The notes beneath the pieces are model-generated. The model saw only the letters and a list, made by a program, of their open reading frames with translations, was not told the origin of the DNA and ran no database searches. From Cranoglanis bouderius (Eukaryota > Chordata > Actinopteri > Siluriformes > Cranoglanididae): 64,000 bases of DNA. Position numbers and translations under genes: made by a program. Below are positions 46,460 to 58,284 of the stretch, one piece after another; the stretch's first letter is position 1, and each line of letters starts with the position of its first letter. The DNA lies in NCBI GenBank assembly GCA_023630585.1, contig CM042548.1, positions 15,386,027 through 15,450,026 on the forward strand, given 5' to 3'.

Positions 46460-47290
46460 TAATGAAATGAATCATATGAAAATAAAAGAATCACATGGAA
46501 AATGAATCATATGACAATCACATGCGAAGAAGTGAGTCATCTGAAAATAAATGAATCATGAAAAAAATCACGTGAAACATGAATTGTGTGAAAAAAAAAT
46601 CATGTGAAGGAATGAATCGTGAAAATGAAGGAATTGTTTAAAAAAATACATGTAAAAAATGAATCGTGAAAATTCATGTGAAGAATGGAATGACGGAAAT
46701 AAATGAATCATGAAAAAAAGATTCATGAAAAACAGCAATATGTGAATTAAAACATGAATAGTGTGAAAATAAATTGATTTACATATGATGGAATGAATCA
46801 TTTTTAAAAATGTGAATTGTGAAAAAATATGCATCGTGAAAAATTCACGTGAAGAAGTGAGTCATCTGAAAATAAATGAATCCTATGAAAAACATCATGT
46901 AAAAATATGAAGCATGAAAAAAAAATTATGTGAAGGAATGAATCATGTTAAAATGAAGGAATTGTTTAAAAAATACATTTAAAAAAATATTTTTAAAAAG
47001 AATCGTGAAAAATTACATGAAAATAAACGGATCATGTGGAAAAAAAAGAATCATATGAAAAACAGCAACATGTGAATCGTGATCATGAATCATTTGAATA
47101 TAAATTGATTTACATGTGAAAGAATGAATCGTGAAAATTAATGAATAATTTTTAAAAAAATGTGCATTTTGAAAAAAAATAATCATGTGAAGAACTGAAT
47201 CATATGAAAAGAAATGAATCATGTGAAAATAAATGAATTGTGAAAATAAGTCATGTGAGATAGCACATATGTGAATCATGTGAATCATTT
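46460..47290. repeat. degenerate 'GAATCATGTGAAAA' array with ~330-bp higher-order period
   Basis: Short diverged units (about 16-18 bp) of 'gaatcatgtgaaaataaat' fill the region. A larger period is visible: 'gaagaagtgagtcatctgaa' at about 46526 returns at about 46853 and, altered, at 47185, and 'ataaattgatttacat' at about 46769 returns at 47100. That is about 2.5 copies of a 330-bp unit. Confidence 0.8.
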
Positions 47291-47760
47291 TCTGTAAGGG
47301 CTCACAGTAGATGCTAGTTTGCATCTCTGAATCGTAAAATATGTTGTTAAGATCTGACTTCCCAAGCGCCAAATGTCACATTTCATACCGTCTCTCATGT
47401 AAAAGCATGAAGGATGCACTCAATTATTTTAAAAAATGTTCATCCCTGGCACTTCTGTCTTTGGTCACATGTCCATAAGCTCTTTACGGTGTGTGTCAGA
47501 AGTCTGGTCTGCGGTCCGGATCTTGCTAATGAACTGAAAGAAGGAGAGATGGAGTGATGAGAGAAGAGGAGAGGAAACAGGGTGGCATCTGTGCTCTCTG
47601 GTGACCCTCTCGTCACTCTCTCGTGCCAGGCCAGGCTGAGCGTTGACACATCAGATGAAGAGATGAGGCGGTGGGAGGGAGTGGAGGCGGGCCAGGCCAC
47701 TTTCTGTGTTTCGCACTTGTTTAACACCTCATTCGGAGCAGGGAGCCAGCCGTACACTAC
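47291..47760. other. non-coding DNA
   Basis: Unique balanced sequence (47440-47760). The antiparallel open frames at 47440-47757 and 47582-47881 show no domain. Confidence 0.4.
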
Positions 47761-47770
47761 TCCCTCTCTC

Positions 47771-47813
<43 letters not shown>

Positions 47814-47821
47814 CTCTCTCA
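47761..47821. repeat. (CT)n microsatellite
   Basis: CT units with two interruptions. Confidence 0.95.
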
Positions 47822-48249
47822 GTCTGCCTCTCTCACTCGTTTGGACCTGCGTCATCTTTGGCCCCAGACGACCACTGCTAAAGAAAGTGGGCGCTGTTCT
47901 GAAATTAGAAATCTGTCTCTTATTGAACGGAGTAATCTTGTGGTCGGCTGTGTTTGTCAATGTTTTATGAATGTGTAAAAGACAACAGCATTTCCCCCCC
48001 CTGTAAACCAACACAGCCAACAAAATTTCTACTTTCCTCAGTGTATCTTCTTTGTAGTTTTAAGAAGGCTATGGGAATGCACACTATTGCTAGCTTTGTG
48101 CTATCATAGCATTCAAACTAGCATTAGCGTAGTGGCAGTGATTGGACAAGCAAAAGGGAAATAAAATCCAAATTTCACCATTAAACACTGAAATCATAAA
48201 CATTTCATGACTGTAGAAAAGCACCAGAAAGGAACATTTCTAGGCGTTC
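47822..48249. other. non-coding DNA
   Basis: Unique sequence; nothing recognisable. Confidence 0.45.
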
Positions 48250-49110
48250 TAATGATCCGAGGTGGAGAAAACTTTTTTAATCATTAAGTAAACTTTTGAA
48301 TCATTAAACAGTTTGAAGCAGTACATAATTGAATCCATTAACCCTTTGAATCAGTAAACATTTGAATCATTAAATATTTGAATCAGTAAACCATTGAATC
48401 AGTTTAACATTCAATCAATACTCCTTGGAATCAGTAATTCTTTTTGAATCAGTAATCAGTAAACATTTGAATAATTAAACCTCTGAATCATTAATCATTT
48501 TGAAACAGTACATTTTTAAATCAGTAAACCTATGAGTCAGTGAACTTTTGAATTAGTAATCATTTTTGAATCAGTAAGTTTATGAATCAGTAAACATTTG
48601 AATCAATACATATTTGAATCAGTAAACCACTGAATCAGTTTAACATTCAATCAATAATAGTACATTTTGTACTGATTCACTAAACATTTGAATCAGTAAA
48701 TCATTCAGTTACTAAACCCTTAAATCAGTAATCTTTTTTGAATCAGTAAACATGAGTAAGTAAATGTTTGAATCAGTAATCTTTTTTGAATCGGTAAACA
48801 TTTGAATCATTAAACTTCTGAATCATTTATCATTTTGAAATTAGTCAGTAGACTTTTGAATTAGCAATCATTTTTGAGTCAGTAAATCACTGAATCAGTA
48901 ACATTCAATCAGTAATCCTTTGAATCACTAATTATTTTGAATCAGTAAACTTTTGAATCAGTAAAACACTGAATCAGTACATTTTGAATCACTAAACATT
49001 TGAATCAGTTAATCATTCAATTACTAAACCCTTGAATCAGTAAATGTTTGAGTTAGTAAACATTCGAATAGGTAATCTTTATGAATCAGTTGTCTATTAA
49101 CTTTCTGAAT
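48250..49110. repeat. 16-bp 'TTGAATCAGTAAACAT' minisatellite
   Basis: Roughly 50 diverged units fill about 860 bp. A longer period is seen in 'aaccaNtgaatcagtttaac' followed by 'attcaatcaata' at about 48390 and again at about 48626 (236 bp), with a third related copy near 48890. Confidence 0.9.
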
Positions 49111-50454
49111 AATTCATCAACATTTATTTCCGAATGGGGCTTGTTTGGGCTAAAACTGGTGTAATGATGTACAGACAATAAAGAATGAAAGTAACATTGT
49201 TCAGATTTAGGTTTTGTAAAAAAAAGTAGTAGATGACTAAGAATACATGTACAGTGTTTTATATATACACAAGTGCTGTATATAACAGTAATATTAACAG
49301 TTCATACATACATAACTAATCATATGGCTTATGAATCATGAGACGGTGTCGGTGTATCTGTCTCAAATTAGCATGTTTACTCGCTATGCTAATCACTAAT
49401 CTTTATTTTTCCAACACTCTTGTTATCACCGTGTTATTCTTACAGATACACTTGACTTAATGGAAAATCGGCATTAATGCAGAGTGATTTGCATGTTTGG
49501 AGACTGGTGAGTGTGAGCGCCTATCATAATCAACATCATCATCATGCTATCATCATCATCATCATCATCATCATCATCGATTAGATTCCTCTACTGCTGC
49601 AGGTCTCGTTTTCTTTGTCCTGTCTGTATAATCAAGCCAATCTGATGGCTATTGTATGCCACCATGAGCACAATGAGCCTTGATTGGTTAGGAGAGATTA
49701 ATTAAAAACCACACACACACACACACACACACACACAAATATACACACACTGGCCTTTGCATAGCAATCGCATAACTGGAATGCGACTCTCGGCATTGTG
49801 TACATGAGTCATTTAAGCCATAACATAACAACATGCTACAGCAATCTGCTTGGCGAACCTGTCGAATTCTGGTTTTCTCATTCCTAAATCTTAGCACGCT
49901 TCAATCTGAAAACAAAAAATGAATCCTTCCAAACCTTGTCAAGATTTCCCCCCGAGGCCGCCCCCATGGGCCCTGAAGCTACAGATGGACAGAGGATCCT
50001 TCCCTGCCTTCCCACTAGTGCAAGGCCCATGTTTTCTCACGTTAAATTGGACTGGTCCGAGTGTAGCGCGATTCTGGCCCACCGAGCGATGGACACACAG
50101 CTCTAGAGGGATCCCATACTGATTGAAGTCACCAGGGACCCTGGCACAGATATTCGGTCGCCCGTATCTATATCCTATGATGGCTTTTGCTGTAGAGACA
50201 CCATCTTGAGTGTGGATGTGAGAGCAAACCAGATGGGGTCTATTCACACCACTTTGAGACAGCAAGAGTTTTTAGAGGCACCCTGCAGCCACTTCTTGTT
50301 ATCTTTTGTCACCAATCAAGTGACATTTTTTTCCCTTTTTCCTCCCCTTCTTCCACCATGGGTGAATTCTCATGTTTCAGAGTCCGTGAGCTTTTCCGGT
50401 GCACGAGTGCAAAACTGAACTAATTTTTTTTTAAAAATGTGACATCAGGAAATA
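49111..50454. other. non-coding DNA; (ATC)n, (CA)n, candidate block 49919-50265
   Basis: (ATC)n occupies 49527-49579 and (CA)15 49709-49738. The block 49919-50265 is GC-richer and non-repetitive and is open for 108 codons on the minus strand, but I recognise no domain and no convincing splice context. It is either conserved non-coding DNA or an unrecognised exon. Confidence 0.35.
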
Positions 50455-50672
50455 ACAGCATTTATACCACAGTGCTGATTCTGATTGGTCAGAAATAGTT
50501 CTAATACATTCTCGTTTTAATACATTATCATGTATCATTATCATTATTATTCTGTAGTCACAATGTTAAATGAACAGATTTAAAATAAAGCTGTAACTTT
50601 ACTGCAGGAAAGGCTTCAAGATGGAGGACTGATGCGTTGTCATTCCCGGTGATTGTCATGCTATGTGTTGTA
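50455..50672 (+). repeat. HR repeat copy 9, 5' part
   Basis: It starts with 'acagcatttataccacagtg' followed by 'tctgattggtcagaaat' and 'ttctaatacatt', which is the 5' end of the family. It is cut by the Tc1-type element at 50673 and I do not see the continuation on the other side. Confidence 0.65.
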
Positions 50673-51212
50673 CAGCACTGTGCAAAAGTTTTAGGCACCC
50701 TATTTTTTTTGTACAAACTTTGTTATGGATTTTTTATTTTATGACTTATGCATTATCAAGTCAGTACAAAAAACATTTTAGACTCACAAACATTAGTTTT
50801 CTAGCACAAAATTAAATGTTACAGAAAAATGTTTGTATGTCATTAAAGAAAGCAGCATATTACGTAAGAGACACTTTTCAGACAAAAAACACAATGAAGG
50901 CTGCTGGGTTTTGCTGCAAAAATAAGAAGCAAGTGTGAAAGTAAAAGTCTCCAGAAGAACTGTGTCTGGTTCTGCAAGATGCTCAGTAAAACTTACAGCT
51001 CATTTCCTTATAAAACTGCACTAATTGTACCGGAGACTACTATTTTAATTTTTATTTTTATGTCACACCAAATATTGACTTTGTTTAATTTATTACTGTT
51101 TACTGCTCTTTATGGTATTTTTTTTTTTTAAAAATGTAGAAACGTAACATTATTATTCTGAAGGCATTTTGCTCTACAGCATTTCTTTGCATGTGCCTTT
51201 TGCACAGTACTG
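50673..51212. mobile_element. short non-autonomous Tc1-type element with TA target duplication
   Basis: The ends 'cagcactgtgcaaaag' and its complement 'cttttgcacagtactg' are inverted repeats, flanked by TA at 50671-50672 and 51213-51214. The 540-bp body has no transposase, only stretches like 'tttcagacaaaaaacacaat' near 50880. It depends on enzyme from elsewhere. Confidence 0.85.
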
Positions 51213-52164
51213 TATATAATATAATGTTTGATATCATGTGCAAATTATTTGCTCTAAAGAGGCTGTAGTTAACATATTTTATGACAGATGTTATGATATA
51301 TAATTCAGAAAACTGACATGACATATACTAATTCTTGGATGCTTCTATTCAGGAAAAATCTGCCAACCCTGGAGGCATTAATTGATGATTTTAATAATCT
51401 AAAGGAAATTAACTTAAGTGCGTGTGTAACCTGACTCTGAATATTAGGAAATTTCCTCATAGATATTGACATTGTCAACCTATCACCAGCAGTGGCAGTG
51501 TATTTTTTATCCCCCTGAGTGTGTGTGTGTGTCTGTATATGTGTGAGAGAAAGCGAGCAACGCCACAAAGACACCAGCTGACCAGTGTGTTATTTCCAGT
51601 ACAGATGAGTTGCTCTATTGAAATGAGCACGTGAGCATTTTGTGTGGACAGTTTAGCAACATTGAAACCCATTTTCTCTGGGACTGATACAAAAAAGAAA
51701 GAAAGACACAGTCTGCTGCTTTACAGCTGAAAAGAATAGCATCTCAGAGATGTGAGGTTTCAACCCCAAAGCCTTTTTCTTTCCTTTCACAAAAGATGCA
51801 GAATCTCACCACCACTTTGTCCATCATTAATAATGGATGAGAGTTGAATGGTGTCCACTTATGGCAGAAGAAACGACCTGGACGGTACAAGAGTGCACTT
51901 ATGCCTGTGTGTATATATACAGTATGTGCGTGTGTGTATGTGTCTATGTGTGACTGCACTACTTGTCTGAGCCTCAAGTTTATCCCCATTTTTAACTTAA
52001 CTATCATTATTCTTAAGCACTGCATTTCTAATGACAATAACCCTAAGCAAAAATGTGTCTGTGCAATAGCTGGACACATTTAGGGCTCTGATGGTTAAAA
52101 GCATTCAGATTCCTCCAGAAAGTCTTTTGAGTTTGCAAACGTCTTCAGTTACTGGTTTGTCTGG
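51213..52164. other. non-coding DNA
   Basis: AT-rich unique sequence with short GT runs at 51518-51530 and 51925-51950. No gene is seen. Confidence 0.45.
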
Positions 52165-52290
52165 TGGTGGATCCAGAGAACACTTATCCCAGGAACAGTG
52201 AGCCTGAGACAGGAATACACCCTGGATTGGACACCAGTAATTTTTGGGAGGTGTGGGAGGACACCGGAGAACCCAGGTGAAAAGTGAATG
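52165..52290 (-). mobile_element. SINE remnant, minus strand
   Basis: The minus strand contains 'ctgggttctccggtgtcctc' and 'ccagggtgtattcctgtctc' in the same order as the SINE body at 11373. The head is missing. Confidence 0.5.
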
Positions 52291-54849
52291 TGGGTTGCAG
52301 TAGAAAATAAGGACTAGAAGGTGGGCAATTAGAAATATCCAAACATGCCTCCGAGTTCTGCAGCCATTGGCCGGTAGTGATGGGAATTAATGGGAGCTTC
52401 GACTCCACCACTGGAATAAGACGCATTTTAGGATGTTGTCCGAGACCCAACTTCAGGAACTAGCATAGTACAAGTAGCAAACAGAATCATTTATCTCCAC
52501 TTTCAATAATCGGGTCATTCTCAAATATATGATGACTTTCTGGCCAGTAAAAATGTTCAAGATTCTTTGTTGAATGAAAAAAACATTATTCTTGACCTTA
52601 AATGTAGTGCCATTACTTTAAGTCACTGGTGTCATAGGCGTTACCATGTTTCAAGATGGTGCCTCCAGTGTCTCAACGCACACATCATCAATCACATCAG
52701 CATCAATAAATTATTCTATAAAAAGTATTTTACTTTTTTTTTTTTTTAATGAAGATTGAAAAGTGTAACTCCAAGACTATCAATCTAAATTATCCACAAG
52801 AATAATAGAATTCACAGGTAAATGGATAACTTACAAAGTGTAAAGGGAAACTCTATTGGTGCTGGTTGAAATGGCTGTGGTTGTGAACTTTGACCCTGGA
52901 AGCACTTATGTTCAAAATACTGTGATGTCAAAATACAGGTAATGACAAGAAATGCCAGGCCAAATTATTTATATTATTAAAAACATATTTTAATCTGCTT
53001 ATTTAAATATTTGATAGACCTTACACTCATGTTCAGTGTATGACATTAAAATGAATAAGGAATATTTTACAACTATCTGGAAAAAGCCTCTATACCCTCT
53101 TAGGAACTATATGTATACTGTATAGTATGTCACGAGTAGTACTACAGTAACACCTAAGTAACTTCTATTAACTACTAATGAATCACTTAGTAAATAACAA
53201 TGAAGTAATAATACCAGGTTTTAATAAGTAAGTTTAGAAAGATTCATTCATCTCACCTTTTAGTGAATTTTTACTTTACTTTATGTACTTTTTCCTGCAT
53301 TTTTAGGAAGGAAAGAAGGAAGGAAGGAAGTATTCAGTTAAAATAAACATAAAATAAAACTTAGTAGTTTTTAATGGAAAAAATATGAGATGGCATGAGT
53401 ATTGATATCACCTGATACTCAAGGTTTCATTAACAGTGTCGATAGTATTGTGCCATCTCTATATTTAACACACACAAAAATTTTATTGACGTTGTTTCCT
53501 CCACTTTCTTTGTGTGATGTAATTCTTTGTTAAATCTCCTGCAAAAAAGGCAAAATGATTCATTATCAGGTTATTTCGGATCCTATGGAACTTGCACACC
53601 TATTACACTGTTTACGGAGTCCGAATCAGAGCGAAATTGATTCTTTTGCTAATCGGTTTGGGTTTTGTTTCACACGGAATGGACCAAAAAGCAAAATCTG
53701 TTGGATGAGGCGGGGCGTGTATGTCTGAAACCTTCCTCATAAAGCTTTTTCATTCATTGGTCAGAAATACAGAAATAGAAAAAAACATGTGTAGAACTCA
53801 CAAAAATCACTCAAGTACACGGAACCAGTTCTCATTAATTTACTGGATGATTATAGAAATAATAGTTTAATGAATCCAGCAAATGAATCAAACATATCAA
53901 TGTATATGCTCTGATTCAGACTCCACAAACGGATTAATACGTGTGAAAGCGATATACTCAGATCACGACTATGTCTCTGACACAATAAAAAAAAACAATT
54001 TGTGTGAGTTTTAGTGTTTGGGTGTGTGTAGCTTAACATTTACTTGATTGTTAAATCATGAGGTAATTATGCGTAATTGGCCAGTCCTTTCACATCGAAT
54101 CAATTTCTTAACCGAACTTAAATGACATTATTAAATTAAACATGCATGTATTTTACATTAAATAACACTAACCATCGTTTAATTGCTTTCCTTATTACCG
54201 TTCTTCAGCATCTGAAATGTAATAGTCACAATATTCAGACTGCACAAAATCTAATGAACATTTTTGATGCAAATATCACCATATGATGATAGTCAGTGTA
54301 ACAGGTATTTATTTATTTATTTGTTCTGGTTTGTGTCTCTGACACAAATTCATATCTGCCTGAAAACGTGTCAGATTGCTTGCCAAGTGTGTGAGTGGCA
54401 TGTGGTTATGTCATATTCTGTATGTGTCCTGCGTTCTCGTTCCTCCAGCCACGGAGCCGCTGAATATTTAATATTTATTTATTTGTTTGTTTGTTTGTTT
54501 AAAGTTATAATGAACCCAATACTCACATTAGAACTGGGACGATATTCTGCGATATTTATGATTATTAGGGATTTTCTGCAAAAGCTTTTGAAAGTGATGA
54601 GATACTTTATGTAATTTTAATAGCTACAATAGAAACAACAGACTCTCATTAATGAATAATAGTATCTATCTATATTATCAGTGGTTAAAGTGACCAGAAC
54701 TATTGCGCTCTTGAGCAAAACCCACAACCATTCACTTTCTCTTTTTTTATCCTTGAACTGGATTTTTTCCTTATTTGGATAAAATCATCCATCAAAATAA
54801 ATCCATGTCAATATTTTTATTAGTAGTATTTTACAAACAGCAGCCTTTG
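52291..54849. other. AT-rich non-coding DNA
   Basis: No gene or element is recognised over 2.5 kb. Runs: T14 at 52733-52747, (GAAG)n near 53315-53330, (TTTA/TTTG)n at 54308-54325 and 54474-54500. Confidence 0.45.
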
Positions 54850-55140
54850 TTATCTGTCTAGACCCTGGAGTTTTAATAAGTGAAATTATGGGATGCATAT
54901 GAGGGGTCTCAGCTTGGCATACGCAGGCCAATAAAAGCCCCCTTCTTGATTGCCATTAGTGGACTTGGCAGCGGTCCGATGTGTGTTATCTACTTCAGAG
55001 GAAACGGCGGTGCAGCTTTGGGGCGGCAGCCTCCTAATTTGCACATATGGAAATGCTTTTTCTCGCCATTCCACCGCCTCTGTTGTGGCCAGATGGAATT
55101 AGAGAGTGCTCAGAAGCCGTGAAGGCAAACACATCAAAAG
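54850..55140. other. candidate conserved non-coding element
   Basis: A unique, balanced block with 'ccaataaaagcccccttctt', 'agcctcctaatttgcacata' and 'gttgtggccagatggaatta'. It is open on both strands for 60-80 codons without features, so coding is unlikely. Its texture contrasts with the AT-rich flanks. Confidence 0.35.
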
Positions 55141-56739
55141 GAGAGGAGAGGTGAGGAGAGAGGGGCTGAAGGGCTGGGATTTTTTTTCCTCCTTTTTCTT
55201 TTCTTTTTTAATCAGAGTCCGGAAGGCAGCGGATAAATAAATAAAAATAAACAAATACATTCAAATGTGAATTGATGATAGTCTCATTTGTGTGCTGCTT
55301 TATATTTTATTTTTCGATGCATTATCTCAAATCTTAAATTCTGAATTAATCTGCACTTCCAATAACTACCTCTACAAGAAAATTCTGAAGAAGGCGCAAC
55401 ATAATTAGGGGGAAATTAATGAAAATATCCAAAGTGCATTGCTGCTGTTGGCGCCGTCTGTGTCAGGTCAGTGTCAGTGTCAGTGAATTATCATCTCATA
55501 TTCTAGCTGGTTTACAATATGAGGGAGCAAAATTGGCCGTGTTTGCTGGGTGGGAGGGGCATTCCTTTCTGTCCCCTGTCAATCAGAGCGACACAAGCCC
55601 ATCGTCGGTGTCTGTGAGCTCATGTATGCGGAAGAGGGCAGATAGCACTTTCCTTGGAGTGTTACGCTGCCCTGTGATGTGGCATGACCACCAGTTGGAA
55701 AATATACAGTTGGTTGCCCTCACATGTCTCAGAGGAAGCACATGTTAGTATGTCTTCGTTTGGTAGCTGTCGTATGATAGCTTGCTGGTAGCTGGTGGAT
55801 GGGAATTAAGAGGTGACCATGAGCAATTGGGAATGTTACATTGTTACTTTTCCCACTAGGCCAAGTGTTAAAACATTTTTTTTGCTATATGTATATTTTT
55901 ATTTATTTATTTATTTATTTATTCCAATTTCAGGCATTTTGCAGAAGTAGCATTAAAGAGGAGGACGTGAGTAAGCATGCGTGAGTGAATGTACTGGTGT
56001 TCGAGATGGTGGGATGGTGACCACTGCACCCTTCTAATGATGTTTAAAAGCAGGAGACCTCTGTCCTGTTGGGAGAGGAAGGGATTACTGAAGATTAGGC
56101 TACATGTGAAATGTCAATGTTCATTAAAACATACCTGCTGCATCTGAGTTCCCTTTTACTCATCCATCCATTGATCCATCCATCCGTCCATCTGTCCTCT
56201 TAAACATCCCACTATACATCACAGGTTTACAACACATGGCCTTTTTCTCAGGCTCATACCCACTCGGTGTATCTGTGTACGTTTTGAATTGATGTTTTGA
56301 GTAATAGTCAGCATTGAAGGCTAGACTAAGTCTCAACTACATCCGCATGTTTTATCATTTAACTCGCTGTGTGCTCCTTCAGTTCTCCTGCCAGCGTCAT
56401 AATTAACATTCAGCCTTGTGGAACAAGCTTTTTTTCTCCTCTCTCTTCTTTAAGAAACCACCACCAGACCAAACAATTTCATTGAAATTAAGCCAATAAA
56501 AAAGTGACTCAGCTAAGAATTATGCCCATGCGTTAAGTGACCCACTGAAATATTCGCTAATGTATTACAGCGGTGCAGGAAAGTGGTGTGTACAGGAAAC
56601 CTGTTGAAAGGCATAATGTGGTCGTTATGTGATAAAGACGGCAGAACTGTAGGTGCTATTCTCTCTCTCTCTTCACACACAGATCAACACTCCACACAGA
56701 TTATAAATTCATGTTAATCTCCAGCTAGGACTGAACAGG
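55141..56739. other. non-coding DNA
   Basis: Unique sequence; (ATTT)n at 55900-55922 and 'catccatccatc' units at 56160-56190. The 109-codon frame at 55419-55748 has no recognisable domain. Confidence 0.4.
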
Positions 56740-57490
56740 TCTATTGGGTCACCCAATTGACTCAATGAATGAGAAACGAGACATGGAGGTCATGACTGAA
56801 ACTTTTATTGATTCAAACACTGACCCTCGGGATAACAGAGGAATGAATCACTTTCACGATCAAAAGATTCACTGATTCAGCTGATCCACTGAATGAGACT
56901 GAAGGGAATCTTGGTCATGTCAGAAAGATTCACTGACCCAAAACACTGACCTGTTGAATGAGAAAGGAGTGAATCTCAGTCATGATGAAACGATTCACTA
57001 ATTCAATTGACTCACTGAACAAGAAAAAAAGCTGATCTTGGTCATAGCCAAAAGACTTGCTGACTGAAAGACTGACTCAGTGAACAAATAAGGAATGAAT
57101 CGTGCTCAACTGAAAGATTCATTGACTCAAAACACATACCCTCTGAATGAGATAGAAGCGAATCTCAGTCATAACCAAAAGGATTCACTGATTCAAACAC
57201 TGATCCACTGTATTAGACAGAATCTAATCTCAGTCATGATCAAAAGGATTCACTGAATCAAATACTGACCTGTTGAATTAAAGATCAATGAATCATGACT
57301 GAATGATCTGACTCAAAACACTGACCCTATCGATGAGAGAGGAGCCAATTTTAATTCATTACCAAAAGATTCACTGACTCAACTAATCCACTGAATGAGA
57401 GAGAAGAGAATCTTAATCATGACCGAAAGAGTCACTGACTCAAACCCTGACTCGTTGAATGATCGGAATGAATCTCCATGACCAAAAAGG
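56740..57490 (+). repeat. ~62-bp minisatellite, left array (about 12 units)
   Basis: Each unit runs 'gattcactgactcaaacact', then 'gacccactgaatgagag', then 'aggagtgaatctcagtcatg' and 'accaaaa'. Units diverge by an estimated 15-30 percent. Seven exact TGACTCA heptamers occur. The array at 58285 is the same unit in reverse complement. Confidence 0.9.
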
Positions 57491-58284
57491 TTCAGTTGCA
57501 GATATTTACGTAAGAAAAGGAATGACACAGTTCATGGTAGTAACTGATACTGACTCATTCACCTTAGTGATTTGTTTAAAAAGAGTACATTTGTTAGCTA
57601 ACAGAAATCTGAGTCAGGATTAGCATTTCCAATCAGAACACTAGCAGCAGGAATATCAGTTTAAGGATATTGGACCATAAATAAGTGATCACAAGAAGGA
57701 AAATTATGTAAAAGTAAAGAGTTCATCACGTAATTATCTAGTATTTCACAGTAAACTGAAAAGAATTGCCATGACGTTCATACCTCGCTCAAATTATTCT
57801 CTTCATTGCTCTGACAAAATACTTGCTGTTTAACAGTATTACCCATGCTGCACTGTGTTTGTCAGGACGGCTCTTATGGGATGTCAGGTAAAAGGCGAAT
57901 CCTGATGCTCTGACAGCTCGGAGGGCTTCAGCTCTCAGCCACGAGTCGAACGCTAGGTCGCTGTCAGCTTGTTAATGGCACTCATTAGGACACAGAGTTC
58001 TGCGTTTGTGCACCGACGGCTGCTCAGCCCTGAGGGAAGAGAAGTGCTAAGACCTCAGAGACAATGATGCTGGAAGGTTTACGGCATTTGTGACAGAAAT
58101 CAGCATCATGAGTTGCCTCGGAACAGTGGCTTCGTCTCTGTATGACTCAAACCAAGATTGTCTCCTCTACTTATGTTATATATTTATAACGTGCGTTTAA
58201 TTAATATGTTTGTCTGTCCTGGTTTTTTAACATATGAGTATTGCATAGTTTTATTTAAACTTGCATGCATGCCAAACCCACTTT
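57491..58284. other. unique spacer between inverted minisatellite arrays
   Basis: The spacer is not repetitive. The part 57840-58080 is balanced and GC-richer ('gctgtcagcttgttaatggc') and may be conserved non-coding DNA. No gene is seen. Confidence 0.45.

Noticed and set aside
46153..46470. 105-codon hydrophobic frame
   Set aside because: Hydrophobicity follows from T-rich DNA; no supporting features.
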